Positions 11,219 to 23,312 are shown, counted from the stretch's first letter. The stretch is 64,000 nt of DNA from Zhengitettix transpicula (GCA_037074705.1 CM073596.1:16133501-16197500); one strand, 5' to 3'. The notes: generated from the sequence alone by a model not told the origin. Program-made: numbers and translations.

Positions 11219-12587
11219 ACGGGTTTGCACGACAGTACAAATGTTATTAAAAACAAGCAGTGACTAACTCGCATTTCGTTAGCCTACTAAATAACCCAAC
11301 GTTGGAACACAAAACGCTGATAATAAGGAAAGAATTTACGTTCATTAAATGACTGTAAAATAAATCCCCCAAATAAATTTAGCTGACCAAAATAAATATT
11401 TTGATTTGTTAGCTGGCTTTTATTGGCACGACCATCAGGCTGAATTCTTAGCGTTTCAAGGTTAGTTTCCGTAAACCCGTAGTTTTAACCAGTAGTTTAA
11501 AATTTCGAGAGCCTACATTTGTCTGAAGCTCTGTTTGTTCATGTTATTGGCATTTGTCACGCAACTGTACAGGACTGTTGTGCGTGTCGTCAGTGTTTTG
11601 TTAAATTTCTGCACGCTGTGACACTTTGAACCTTCCAAACCTGTGAGTGGTGTGGAAAATACGTAGAGTGTCCTCTGAGGAACTCACTTATAATTATATC
11701 TCTATTACCGTCTTCGAACTTTTTTCCTCTCTGATGTGAAAAAGTCAATCTAAAGAGTTTGAAGTATGCTTGCTAAGAAGGTCAAGATGAGCAGGGGAAT
11801 GGGATAAAAGTATGACCTGGAAACTAGTTCCGGCTTTTCCTCGACTCTGTCACGTTATAATTTCAAGTCCTTGTTCTGTTGTCTTTAACGGTGAATTATT
11901 TTACCAAAGACAGGCCCATCTTCCAGTTTCTTAAACGGTGACTTGCTGATTTATCAGTCTTATAGTTTTAATGTAAATCGTTACAGTAAGTTTCGAGCCT
12001 CACCCGACGTTTCAACTGTGAAACATATTTGTCACCGTCTTAATTACATTAAGGCATAAATTAGTATCTGTCGATCCTTTCTGATTAAATTCAGAACGTT
12101 CGTCTGACTAAAAAATATTTCCATTTTTTTTTCAGAGAAACTGAATGCAGCATGGCGTAAAATTGGCCGAGCTGAGAAGAAGTTGGAACATGCTATCCGA
12201 ATCTAGAAGTCTCAGCTATACCCATATGGTAGAAACACTTAGTCTGATTTCGATTGTACTCTTTTTAAAATAAATAAAGTAATCCATATTTCTATCATTG
12301 TGTCTTTTTCTGAAAATATTAGATCACGACATTTTATTTCAGTTCGGATTACGTTACGTAAGAACGGTTAAGATAACTTCTAATCAGGAAGAGATGTAAA
12401 TTTACGAATTTTATTTTGACGTCTCATAACAAAAACGAATACTTTTAGTAATCAAAGACGACTCAGATGATTTTAAATGAATTGCCAATAAATCCATAAA
12501 CCTATATGAATAATCACTTCAAAGATTCTCAACAATCAATATTGTTTTCTACATTACCAACATCTTATGTAGCGCGATAGTTTTATT
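11219..12587. other. No gene seen
   Basis: AT-rich intergenic DNA. I found no frame longer than chance, no repeat family member I recognise and no RNA gene. Confidence 0.4.
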
Positions 12588-13236
12588 ATTGATATATATA
12601 TATATATATATATATATAATAAAACAGGATGTATATTTGTATGTATGTATGTATGTATGTATGTATGTATGTATTTACGTTGTTCTTTATACAAATTTTA
12701 TCGCGTGGACAGAATGCAACAAAAATTGGTACACACATTCTTCAAAACACGAGAAACGGTACTGTGAGGGTGAGAAACGCATAGCATACATGTCGAAAGA
12801 ATTATAATTAAAAACCGTGATCATAAAATATTAAATTACTGCGCGCCAAGAGACAATGACGTCACGCGAGAGAAAGACGTTACTACGCAACGAACAAAGG
12901 AAATATTTCCTTTATTAGGAATTAAATAAAGCAGAAATATTTTCTTTAAATAAAAAGTATAATTTTATACAGCAATACTCCATCGAATGGTAATAAAGAA
13001 GAATACGAATTACTTTACCATCCTTGCGTAAAATGTAAGTTAATTTTAGCGCTATATTAGTTGTGAGTCTAGCTAACAATTTCATCAATGTAATATTTCG
13101 TAATGTATGAAGACTGAGTGACAATTGACAATTATATCCTGAAATACTCAAGGAATATTTTTAAGTATTCAATTAAATACTTTTTCGAGTTTTTATAAAT
13201 AAGTACACGAGCAACGCCGGGCACCCAGCTAGTATA
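12588..13236 (-). repeat. RTE-tail-like dispersed repeat, minus orientation
   Basis: Its right end, GCAACGCCGGGCACCCAGCT, is the reverse complement of the AGCTGGGTGCCCGG start of the other copies. Its left end shows the (TATG)n and poly-T-like tail next to an AT microsatellite. The interior shares CAGTACCGTTTCTCGTGTTTT (reverse) and a CRE-like TGACGTCA block with the other copies. The frames at 12589-12807 and 12915-13151 are inside the repeat. Confidence 0.75.
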
Positions 13237-13745
13237 TATATATATTTCATTTTAATATAATTAGATATTAGCAAGGGTTGAGAGCTTGGCAAGTTGGAAT
13301 TTGACCAGGCGCCGTCGTGCCGGATAGATAATCCCTTCGGTCTGGACTTAGGCACGTAGGTTGTTGACCCTCGGAAGTTACCTGAACTGTCGCAGCGTGG
13401 GAAACGTCTCTGAAAAAAATCCCAGAAATTTAATTAACACGTGACTGCCTGAACCAATCATATTTCTTGGTTCAGGAAAGATCGATCGAAAATTGATCGA
13501 CAACATCGATATTTCACATCCAGCGAAGGGGCTGTAAAGAAGTGTAGAGAGACTCCTCGACGAACCGTCGCCCTGGGACGGACGTACAGACCCAAACTTG
13601 CAACATCCAGAGGACTCGGAGAGATCTAGGGCCAGAAATCAACGCGATGTAACTGCCAAGTGTCTCAATCTTGAAGCGCCTGGGGGAATTACCGTAAACC
13701 ATGGTTTAACTTACCACAACACTTACAAACTTAGTATTATTATAT
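13237..13745. other. Unassigned, partly GC-rich
   Basis: A GC-richer stretch at about 13290-13700 has no supported reading frame. It contains the inverted motif TTGGTTCAGG / CCTGAACCAA around 13450-13475. The origin is unknown. Confidence 0.3.
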
Positions 13746-14467
13746 ATATTACTAGCTGAGTGCCCAGCGTTTCACGTGTACTCATTATTTACACTTGTAC
13801 AATCAAATATGTGAAATTATAATGATATACACATATACCCAAAATTTTAGAAGAATCTAACTTGAAATAATTCGTCAGTTTTAGCACATTAAAAATCTAT
13901 TATATTATAATGATTAAAAATATTAGGTATTGGTTTTACCATCATTCTATGTCTCCTCCACTTAATACAAAATTGTACAGATTAATGGTACGTGCCATAT
14001 TTATGCCATGTCAATCATTTAAAAGTCAAGTTATTTAAAAGAAAATTAGTTCCACAGATCGTATAATCTTTGGTATTGTTTTTTATTATCATCCTATGGA
14101 GTATTACTGAAAAAATTATACTTTTTTTTCAATCAAATATTTCTGCTTTATTTCATTTCGAAAAAAATGACCTATTTACTTTGTTGTGCAGTATCGTCGC
14201 GTTGTAACGTCTCATCTTTGCGTGTGCTATGACGTCATGATTTATTGTCGCACAGTAATTTAACATAAAATGATCACTTTTTTTAATTATAATTATTTAC
14301 ATCTTTATGCTACAGGTTTCTCACTCCCACAGTACCGTTTCTCGTCTTTTGAAGATTATGTGAACCAATATTTGTTGCAATCTGTTCACGAGTTTAAATA
14401 TGTATAGAGATTAACGTAAATAAATACATACATACATACAGATATACATTCTTTTTTATTATATAGA
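13746..14467 (+). repeat. RTE-tail-like dispersed repeat, copy 2
   Basis: Starts ACTAGCTGAGTGCCCAGCG and ends in CATACATACATACAGATA, then CTTTTTTATTATATAGA. These are the ends typical of insect RTE/SINE-like retroposons of the 'ACTAGCTG..CCCGGC' type. It is degenerate with no coding capacity. Confidence 0.75.
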
Positions 14468-15152
14468 ATAGCTGGTTGCCCGGCGTTGCCTGTGTACTTA
14501 TTTATATAAAGCCACAAAAGTATTTAATTCTATATTAATCTTTAGTCAAGAAGTGATTTAACCTAAATCTATCTGTTCCTAGTTCCTTACATATTTTCTA
14601 CCAATAGTACATTAATTGATCAGCTATAAAATACATTGAATTGCATCAATCCCAACAAACATACCTCCGAATTTCTGTACAAATAGAATACTTATATATA
14701 CTCATTGAGTATTGTCCCTCAATTGGGACATTACGAAAGATTAAGTTCACAATATAAACAAATGGTCGTCATATTGGACTTAACTAATATGACGACGAAA
14801 TTAACTTGCATTTCCCGCAAGGATCGTTAAGTATTTCGTATTGTTTTTTTATTATCATTCGATGGAGAATTACTGGATAAAATTATACTTAATATTCAAT
14901 GAAAATATTTCTGCTTTATTTCATTACGGAAAAAGAAACTATTCCCTTTGTTTGTCGCGTAGTAACGTCTCTCTCTCTCGCGTGACGTCACGGTCTCTTG
15001 GAGTTTCTCACCCCCCACAGTACCGTTTCTCGTGTTTTGAAGAATATGCGTACCAATTTTTGTGGCAATCTGTCCACGCGTTTAAATTTCTATAGAAATT
15101 AACTTAAATACATACATACAAATATACATCCTTTTTTTTATTATATATGATA
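14468..15152 (+). repeat. RTE-tail-like dispersed repeat, copy 3
   Basis: Begins directly at the end of copy 2 (TAGCTGGTTGCCCGGCGTTG), so the two are head to tail. It carries the same CTCGCGTGACGTCACGGTCT block and ends in TACATACATACAAATATAC plus TTTTTTTATTATATATGAT. The frame at 14841-15095 is repeat-derived. Confidence 0.75.
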
Positions 15153-16961
15153 AATGAAAAGATTTTTCAATGCCTTGTTATTTCTCCTTGATAGTTAAAG
15201 TACAAATAATTAGTCTTTAGTCGACTAAAACTTTTACTGTGATAAATCGTAATGATTGAATTATTAAAATCATACCGGCGGCAGTTGTGATAAACCGGTG
15301 ATAAGTTACCTACGAAGGATCCCCCCAAATTGACGTAATTTGTTATCTTAAAAGCTTAAAGTTTACCGAGTGAGACTATGCTGAATAAAGCAGTGGGAAA
15401 GATATGTTGCAGAAGACGAAAAAATTGCATAATATATTCATACCAGACACGCATGATTCTTAATTCCGTTAAATAAGGTCATGTCAACCCCTCAAAAGGC
15501 GTTGTTAAACAAAACAAAATATCTGGGCTAAATGAGAACGGCGTGACCAAATAATTTATATCATCACTTGCGAAAATAAGCAGCAATAAATACATGCATA
15601 CCTTAAAATTGAGATATTCATATTTTCCGAGTTTCCATATCCGGAACTCGAGAACCATAATTCACTTTACAAGAAACTATAATTCTGGTTGCAAACATTC
15701 AACAAGTGCCAATTGACATGATTTTGTTGTGGCATCTGCTCAACCCAAGAAACGTATCTGAGGTGCTGAATGAAAAAGGAAGACACTGGGAGTGAGTTAA
15801 GTATTGAACCCCCTCTGTAAAGTGATGTTTTACTTTCGACTGCCAATCTTTCGTAATTAATGCTCCTGGTTGTAAATGAAGTTTTCCCTCTTAATCCAAA
15901 CACCACTGTATAAAATATGTAAATTTTGTTTCAAGTGATTGTTTTTGTAACATTATTTAAAATAATAATTTTCGTTTGAATTATCTAAGTATAATTATTA
16001 AACTTGATAATTGTTTATTTAATTCTAGGTTCCCAATTAATCCTGAAATTGTGAATTATTTCATGTTTAAATAATTATTTTAAACCGAAGTATAGTTTAA
16101 AATTATTTTATATTTAATTAGAAATCTGCATATTAGAAGTAGTAACTAGAGTAAATAATGCTTTGTGTGAATATTTTTGAAACCTAAAAATAGCTGATTG
16201 AATATAATAAGAACAACGCAATTTTGATTCAGGAAGAGAGGCATTAAAACTAAAAAATTACTCACGATATTGTTTTTTTTTCTAATCTACCATCATTGAA
16301 TAATTTCGTTCGATTATATCATTAAAGTGTTGATATTTATTTAGTTTAAGTCCACTTAAAATTGACATCACAGTTATTAAATAAAATATATCTACAGCAG
16401 TCTATAGCAAACATTTATTTTGCACAACTTGAGTCACAGTTTAAATATTTATCTCGTGCACTTTACATCACAGTTGACGCTGATAAAACCCACTTTTTTG
16501 TATGGGATCTCTGTTGCTGAGAATATATTCGAAATATACCCAACAGGGAATTTTTCAAAGATTTTTAACTTGAACGCCACAGTTCAGGGCCCCAATAGAT
16601 TCCTCAGAGCTCGAGAGGGAATAAAACTTATGCCAGGACATCGGTGCAGTTACTTGGGCTTATCTCTGTGTATGTGTGTGCTTGTGCATTTACGTTGCCA
16701 TCTCTGCTTGGCAAAGAGTGCGTATTGACACAAGTCATGACGTCAGCTTCTGCGTAGGATCAGAGGAAACTTAGAGGCTCACTGTTCGGTTAAGTAGAAG
16801 GGTTACACAGGGGTTTTATCAACCAAGCGGCAATCATTATCTGGGCTCGAATACTCGACACAATTGCTTTTACAATCGTGGGAGACGCCTGCCTGTAGTG
16901 GTGACGTATTATCGGACCAGGTACTGACGTCTTTAGTGTCCATAATGTTGCAGTTTAAAAT
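15153..16961. other. No gene recognised
   Basis: AT-rich. The minus frame at 15667-15906 and the plus frame at 16420-16728 have no signal peptide, domain or repeat in common with anything I know. A GC-richer stretch at about 16560-16920 ends in a donor-like CAG|GTACTG and could be an unrecognised exon. Confidence 0.3.
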
Positions 16962-17252
16962 TTCCTTTTAATTGACGTTTCTGAATACGCATCTCCGATG
17001 AAAGAAAGTTATTCTAAAAAATTCGATTACAATACTTTCCATAGATGACGTTAAATAGTAGAATCCCTCTGTCAACTTTTAGTTTACCAGCGTCATAACT
17101 GCGATTTAAGTACCTTACTGCGATATGTACCAGAGCAGTGGAACGTTGCTACATTAATTATGATTCATAAGCCTGGAAAACCTAAAGGAGAGTTGTCATC
17201 ATACCGACCAATCAGCCTATTACCATTCCTGTCCAAAGTATTTGAAAAATTA
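16962..17252 (+). pseudogene. Jockey-like LINE reverse-transcriptase fragment (left copy)
   Basis: Encodes the start of a Jockey-clade RT domain (WNVATLIMIHKPGKPKGEL, then SYRPISLLPFLSKVFEK) and is then cut off by the tail of an RTE-like element inserted in the opposite orientation. The whole segment recurs at 19046-19320 with only a handful of base differences by eye, so it is one arm of a duplication flanking the inserted element. Confidence 0.8.
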
Positions 17253-17488
17253 CATACATACATACACACTGGCGTTACAGCCCTTGCAGGGCTAGAGCCT
17301 GCCTCACTATCGAAGCCCACTCTCTTCTATCTCTTGCTTTCCTCCTCCATCCTCTAATGTCCAACTCCTTCATATCTTCCTCTACATTCTCCACCCATTT
17401 CTTTATTGGTCTGCCTACACACCTTCTTCCTCCTGGTTTTCCTTTCCATATTCTTTGTAGTAGGGTTCCCTCCTCACTCCTTTCCACA
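17253..17488 (-). pseudogene. RTE-like retrotransposon, 3' part (C-terminus and tail)
   Basis: The minus-strand frame (stop near 17275) encodes the C-terminal end of an endonuclease/reverse-transcriptase polyprotein: VERSEEGTLLQRIWKGKPGG, then GRPIKKWVENVEEDM and REWASIVRQALALQGL. It is followed by a short (TATG)n tail at 17253-17268, normal for this element class. It is separated from the RT core at 18041-19038 only by an inserted SINE-like copy. Confidence 0.8.
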
Positions 17489-17503
17489 TGCCCTGCCCAT
17501 CTA
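17489..17503. repeat. Target-site duplication, left copy
   Basis: TGCCCTGCCCATCTA, identical to 18041-18055. It brackets the SINE-like element exactly. Confidence 0.9.
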
Positions 17504-18040
17504 TTTTTTTTTTAGGGTAACAGGCTACATGAGGGTAATCCACTTAGGGCAACTCCCCTTTAATAGCATAGGAAGGGATTTGAAAGGGGGGATGCGGAAG
17601 GGTAGAGGAAGGTAGCCAAGGGTTAACTAGGGCCCCCGGGCTGTATTTTAAGGATCCTACCCGGCATTCGCCTAAAGGAATGCAGGGAAAACCTTAGAAA
17701 AACCTGCATCGGGTAGGTCGGGCATTGGGTACTTGTCCCACGCCCTTCCGATAGCGGGAGAGGAGTTTGCTGTGGGGACGCAGCTTACCCCTCGCCATGC
17801 CTTGGCCTGTTTAGGAGGCAGCTGGCCGACTATTCCAATAGGAATAGCGGACAACTCTTGCCGTATGCCCAAGGTCTGCGACCCCGGAACATACACCTCT
17901 CAAAACAGACCGAGGTGCCTCGGCATGTGGGAACCTTAGTTCAAAAAAACCAGAGAGATGTGAGAGCATCCCCAAAGGTAGCCCCCGCCAGAGCTCTCTG
18001 GGAAGGTTCACCTGCGAGAAATCCTCTCGCAGGCTTCCTT
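17504..18040 (-). mobile_element. Complete SINE-like retroposon nested in RTE-like element
   Basis: This is the reference copy of the family: 537 bases, minus orientation, bounded by a perfect 15-bp target-site duplication. In element orientation it starts at the right with a small hairpin (GCCTGCGAGAGG / CTCGCAGG), runs through ACCTTTGGGGATGC, AACTAAGGTTCCCACATGCC, CGGCCAGCTGCCTCCTAAAC and GGGTAGGATCC, and ends GATTACCCTCATGTAGCCTG then TTACCCT and an A run. The A tail plus target duplication shows LINE-mediated retroposition. There is no protein-coding capacity, and I could not identify a tRNA, 7SL or 5S promoter head. Confidence 0.85.
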
Positions 18041-18055
18041 TGCCCTGCCCATCTA
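18041..18055. repeat. Target-site duplication, right copy
   Basis: TGCCCTGCCCATCTA, the partner of 17489-17503. Removing the SINE-like element and one copy of the duplication brings the RTE frame back into register across the junction. Confidence 0.9.
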
Positions 18056-19038
18056 AGTCTTGCACTCCTTATGAAGCTCACAATTTGGGGATCACCATAC
18101 AGTTCTTTGTTAGTTCTGATTCTCCATTCCTCATTTTCATACTTAGGCCCATAAATTCTTCGTAGGATTTTTCTTTCCAATGCTGCTATTCTGAATTCGT
18201 CGCACCTCAGCATACACCAGGTTTCTGCTGCATGGGTCACTACTGGTTTAATTACAGTTTTATAAATCTTTACCTTTCCCTTTTTTGAAAGGTATTGAGA
18301 TTTCAAAAGAGGAAGTAGGGCCCAGTAACATCTGTTCCCCATTTGTAGTCGTTCTCTAATTTCTTCTCCTATTGTACTATTTTCTGTTACTACTGAACCC
18401 AAGTATTTAAAACTCCGAACCCTATCAAAATTGAAGTCCTCTATGGAAATGTTATTAACATTTGCCCATCTTTCCTCCTTCCTAGATGCAATCATATACT
18501 TTGTTTTTCTCATATTCACCATCAGCCCTAATTTAGCTCCTTCCTGTTCTAATTGGGTGAACTTCAATTGTAATTCTTGGGCTGATCTGCTGATTAATAC
18601 AATGTCATCTGCATATGCCAATATTTGAGTCATTACGCTGTAAATTGACCCTCCGGGGTTTAATACCACTTTTCTAACTGCTCTTTCCAATACAATATTA
18701 AACAGTATAGCGGAAAGTGTGTCACCTTGTCTCAGTCCTTGTTTAATATCGAATTTGGTGGATACTTCTCCTTGAATTGATACTTTCCCTGTGTTGCCAT
18801 CAAGGGTCATCTGTATTAATCGAATCAATTTCCTGGGTACATAGAAATTAACCAATGTTTCAAAAAGCGCATTTCTATCAATTTTATCATAAGCTTGTTT
18901 GTAATCGATAAATAGCATATGCAGATCAATGTTAAACTCATAACATCTTTCCATAATGGTCCTTAGGATGAATATGTGAGAACTAGCAGACTTTCCTTTC
19001 CTGAATCCAGCTTGGTATTCCCCAACTGTGTTTTCCAT
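18041..19038 (-). pseudogene. RTE-like reverse transcriptase, RT core, 5'-truncated
   Basis: A long intact minus-strand frame carries the non-LTR reverse transcriptase core. Visible motifs are GEYQAGFRKGKSASSHIF, LFIDYKQAYDKI (palm motif A), GLRQGDTLSAILFN, the catalytic AYADDIVLIS (motif C, both Asp present) and the thumb/connection segment FKYLGSVV...KIYKTVIKPVVTHAAETW. The protein starts abruptly at the palm, with no endonuclease, so the element is 5'-truncated and dead. It is interrupted downstream by a SINE-like insertion; its C-terminus is at 17275-17488. It sits inside a Jockey-like remnant of opposite orientation. Its good frame preservation suggests recent activity. Confidence 0.85.
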
Positions 19039-20120
19039 GATTTTTCTTTTAATTGACGTTTCTGAATACGCATCTCCGATGAAAGAAAATTCTTCTAAAA
19101 AATTCGATTACAATACTTTCCATAGATGACGTTAAATAGTAGAATCCCTCTGACAACTTTTAGTTTACCAGCGTCATAACTGCGTTTTAAGTACCTTACT
19201 GCGATATGTACCAGAGCAGTGGAACGTTGCTACAATAATTATGATTCATAAGCCTGGAAAACCTAAAGGAGAGTTGTCATCATACAGACCAATCAGCCTA
19301 TTACAATTCCTATCCAATAAACTAACACCCATAATTAAGGAAAATAACAATACACCTAATCACCAGTTCGTATTTCGCCAAAACCATTCCACAATAGAGC
19401 AGGTCCATAGAATAGTAGACAGAATTATGAAGAGCTTCCAAGATAAAGAATAATGTTCAGGCGTTTTTCTCGATATTGTGCAGGCCTTTGGTAAGGTCTG
19501 GCACGGTGGCTTGTTATTTAAAATTAAAAAGGTATTACCCTCCTATTATTTCGAAATACTGAAGTCGGGCAGACACTTTGTTGTTAGGTATGGAGACTCC
19601 TATCAGAGCCGGCGTCCCCCAAGGAACTGTGCTGGGGCCGCTGTTGTGTCTCATATTTACTGCAGAACTTCCAGTCTCATCCAGGCCCACAGTTGCTACA
19701 TTCGCTGATATTACAGCGATACTATCATCACATTCAGACCCAAACATAGCATCTGAAAATCTAAATGTCCCAGTACTATGGTATAAAAAGTGGCGCATTC
19801 GTATAAATGAATCTAAATTAACCAATGTAACATTCACAACTACAAGAGGTACTTGCCCTTCTGTAGTCGTAAATGACAAACCAATACCTCAGGTAAAAAC
19901 ACCTAGATAGGCACCTTACAATGGGAAAGCACATATTTACAAAACGAAAACAACTGGGCCCAAAATTCCAGAAAAATGTATTGGCTAATGGGGCGGAAGT
20001 CACGCCTTCCACTGGAAAGTAAAAATACTACTTTATAAAACAACTATCCGGCCAATCTGGTCATACGGGATACAGCTTTGGGGCAGATTCAACGTCGATA
20101 TTCGGCCAGGAAAGGGGTAG
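19039..20120 (+). pseudogene. Jockey-like LINE reverse transcriptase, broken
   Basis: Continues the Jockey-like RT whose first part is duplicated at 16962-17252. Readable blocks in several frames are MIHKPGKPKGELSSYRPISL, IIKENNNTPNHQFVFRQNHS, FLDIVQAFGKVWHGGLLFKI, RAGVPQGTVLGPLL and, near the end, LLYKTTIRPIWSYGIQLWG. The catalytic box reads FADITAIL where FADDTAIL is expected, so the second catalytic Asp is lost. There is also a stop near 19453, at least one frameshift (about 19560-19600) and a small deletion after SLLQFLS compared with the left copy. It is non-functional. Confidence 0.85.
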
Positions 20121-20535
20121 ACGACCGGGAAGGTATGGCCCTAAAATAGATTGAAGTGGGTCACGTGTGGACAAGGACGGACAGAGAGAAGTCGGCGAAC
20201 ACGAGAAGAGATCGATCTGGACCGTCGGTGAGAGCAGTCTAGGAACACGTGGAGATCACTCTGGACCATCAGAGAGAGTTGATCCTGGACAATTTTGGTT
20301 TACACGTGGGTCCCCGGTCGTCTACTGCTGCTGCTGCAGAGAGAGAGTCGCCAACGGGAATCGACCCTGTCCGAGCTGCAGACCTGGTAAGTCACATTCC
20401 ATGCTTCCAGGTATCGCGTCGGTTTGCCACAAACATAACCACGGTTAATCCTGAGAAAGGGGAGGGGGGTACATGCATCCCTGGCAAGGCTGGAGAACTT
20501 TCGTGTTTAAGAATGTGTGGGCGAGTATATAAATT
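20121..20535. other. GC-rich unassigned stretch
   Basis: Two overlapping plus-strand frames (20167-20448 and 20249-20539) lack domains and signal peptides. A donor-like CTG|GTAAGT lies at about 20387-20392. This could be an unrecognised 5' exon or the leader of a retroelement, and I cannot decide between them. Confidence 0.3.
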
Positions 20536-20546
20536 CTGATAAAATA

Positions 20547-21082
20547 TTTTTTTATTTTTTAGGGCAACAGGCTACATGAGGGTAAACCCCTTTAATAGCA
20601 TAGGAAGGGATTAGAAAGGGGGGATGCGGAAGGGTAGAGGAAGGTAGCCAAGGGTTAACTAGGGCCCCCGGGCTATGGTTAAAGGATCCTACCCGGCATT
20701 CGCCTAAAGAAATGCAGGGAAAACCCCTGGAAAAACCTGCATCGGGTAGGTCGGGCATTGGGTACTTGTCCCACGCCCTTCCGATAGCGGGAGAGGAGTT
20801 TGCTGTGGGGACGCAGCATTCCCTTCTCCGTGCTCTACCAGTTTAGGAGGCAGCTGGCCGACTATTCCAATAGGAATAGCGAACAACTCTTGCCGTATGC
20901 CCAAGGTCTGCGACCCCGGAACATACACCTCTCAAAACAGACCGAGGTGCCTCGGCATGTGGGAACCTTAGTTCAAAAAAAACCCAGAGAGATGTGAGAG
21001 CATCCCCAAAGGTAGCCCCCGCCAGAGCTCTCTGGGAAGGTTCACCTGCGAGAAATCCTCTCGCAGGCTTCGCTTCTTTTCT
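20547..21082 (-). repeat. SINE-like retroposon, full length
   Basis: A full-length minus copy (T run at left, head hairpin CCTGCGAG/CTCGCAGG at right). It is flanked by CTGATAAAATA at 20536-20546 and 21083-21093, a likely target-site duplication. The right copy of the duplication is immediately followed by another SINE-like tail. Confidence 0.85.
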
Positions 21083-21093
21083 CTGATAAAATA

Positions 21094-21492
21094 TTTTTTT
21101 TTTTAGGGCAACAGGCTACATGAGGGTGATCCACATTGGGCAACTCCCCTTTAATAGCATAGGAAGGGATTGAAAGGGGGGATGCGGAAGGGTAGAGGAA
21201 GGTAGCCAAGGGTTAACTATGGCCCCCGGGCTATATTTTAAGGATCCTACCCGGCATTCGCCTAAAGAAATGCAGGGAAAACCTTAGAAAAACCTGCATC
21301 GGGTAGATTGGGCATTTGGTACTTGTCCCACGCCCTTCCGATGACGGGAGAGGGGTTTGCTGTGGGGACGCAGCTTACCCCTCGCCATGCCTTGGCCAGT
21401 TTAGGAGGCAGCTGGCCGACTATTCCAATAGGAATAGCGGACAACTCTTGCCGTATGCCCAAGGTCTGCGACCCCGGAACATACACCTTTTT
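21094..21492 (-). repeat. SINE-like retroposon, 5'-truncated
   Basis: Its T run starts directly at the target-site duplication of the previous copy. It breaks off at CCGGAACATACACC, so it lacks the head. The two copies form a tandem pair separated only by 11 bases. Confidence 0.8.
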
Positions 21493-22829
21493 GAAAATTT
21501 GTCAATAGAAAGTTTTTCACGGTGAATTTTAATCTGTATGTCAAAACAACAACTAAATGTCTCATTTTACGACAGATTGTTAGAAATAAATAATTTTTTA
21601 AATAAAGTACCTTAAAATCCCGATCTGTAGGGGATGCTCCAGGGCAAGGCACCTGGCATAGATATTATCCCTCTACGACCTTCCCCTTACGATATTCCAA
21701 TTCTGATATATCAATTGCTGCATTTTTCCTTCCTACTTTAAAACCTATATTTTTTATTTTATATTTCATAGTTTTTAAGTCTAAAAACGTAAGTTTATAC
21801 TCGATATTATTACCGTTTTATACATTAATGATTTTTTAAAGTTGATTGATGGAAGGTGAGTGCAAACACCAACACTCCATATAAGCATTTTCACCAAACA
21901 TATATTTCATATACCAGGATAAAAAATTAAATCATTGTTTACGGTATAAAATTCAAATCTATAGCATTCAAAATACTACTAAATTCAGTATTGACCTATT
22001 CATTATTATGCAATTCATTACAACTTTCTACTTTAAAGAACGTGTACTAATTGTATGGTATTAAATAGTTCTACACAAATCAGTGCAGTTTAAGAAATTA
22101 ATTATAAGGTGTGAATGACTTATTAACACAACTGCACTCGTCAGCTGACAAAACTCTTGTCTGAATTGGCTATTTTCTTATTAATTATTTTTAATTAGAC
22201 GTAAATTTTTCATTTTAAAAGATTATTTATTTGAATAATTTGATTTTCGTTAAATCACATTTTATATTTTAAGTAAATGCCTCAGTTTTTATGATAATCA
22301 AAATTTCAGGATCACTTATAGTGATTTGCAAATTTCACCCAGTTACAAAAGCAAAAAAAATGAATTTAAATTAACAATAACAATATTTTATACCAATAAC
22401 AAAAACTATAGAAATCTGATAAAGTTATAGAAATCTGGTGGTAAACGATATTTACGTAAAGGTTTACAGAAGAAAGTTTTTTGTTTTTACATACAATTTA
22501 TTTAGAGCAGCTCTGGTTTGTGCACACACGATTACTTAATTTTTATAGAACACTAATTTCATTGACAGGCCACGGCACTGATTTTATTATCGTCTCACTT
22601 TCCAAACCTTTGGACGCCTTTCTTCTTTGCTGTCATACGTATTGTCACGCCCAGTTTGCTGTGGTAAATCTTTAATAGAAAAAAATGATGATATTCAGCC
22701 CATTCTTTTATAAATTCGACCACCGCCGACTCTCGCCATGCTCCCAGAACACACGCGCTGTTCTCTGAATATGTGAGTTTTCTGACTACATACTGCTCTG
22801 CCTCCCAAATACACACTCACTGACTGTCC
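21493..22829. other. No gene seen
   Basis: Very AT-rich. The short frames at 22481-22675 (+) and 22595-22816 (-) have no recognisable features. Confidence 0.4.
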
Positions 22830-23312
22830 ATTTTTTTGGGTGTAGACAGGCTCCCCTCTTATATCATAGGAAAGGGATTTGAAAGGGGGGATGCGGAATG
22901 GTGGAGGAAGGTAGCCAAGGGTAACTAGGGCTATGGTTTAAGGATCCTACACAGCATTCGCCTAAAAGAAATGCATGACAAACCCTAGAAAAACCTGCAT
23001 CAGGTAGGTCGGGTATTGGGTACTTGTCCCAAGCCCTTCCGATGGCGGGAGAGGAGTTTGCTGTGGGGACGCAGCATTCCCTTCTCCGTGCCTCGACCAG
23101 TTTAGGAGGCAGCCGGCCGACTATTCCAATGGGAATAGCGGATAACTCTTACCGTATGCCCAAGGTCTGTGACCCCGGAACATACACCTCTCCAAACAGG
23201 CCGTGGTGCCTCGGCTTATGGGAACCTTAGTTCAAAAACGGAGAGGAAAAGGCATCACCGAAGGTAGCCCCTTCGTGTCTCTCCTACAAGGTTCTACCTG
23301 CGAGAGAATAGC
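22830..23312 (-). repeat. SINE-like retroposon, minus orientation
   Basis: Tail subfamily GGGTGTAGACAGGCT, with an internal gap just after it (the CTATGTATAGGGTAATCCAC block is missing). It extends to the start of the head hairpin (ACCTGCGAGAGAATAGCC). Confidence 0.8.

Noticed and set aside
12630..12672. CRISPR-like or regulatory (TATG)n array
   Set aside because: Simple microsatellite tail of a retroposon. No spacer-repeat structure, and the sequence is from an animal genome.
15667..15906. Minus-strand 79-residue frame near 15.8 kb
   Set aside because: No signal peptide, domain, repeat relationship or splice context found, and length is within chance expectation.
20167..20539. Cys-rich frame (YCCCCRERVANGNRPCPSC)
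   Set aside because: Poly-Cys comes from a CTG/TGC run. There is no signal peptide, the spacing is unlike the GBP-like module, and a donor lies within it.
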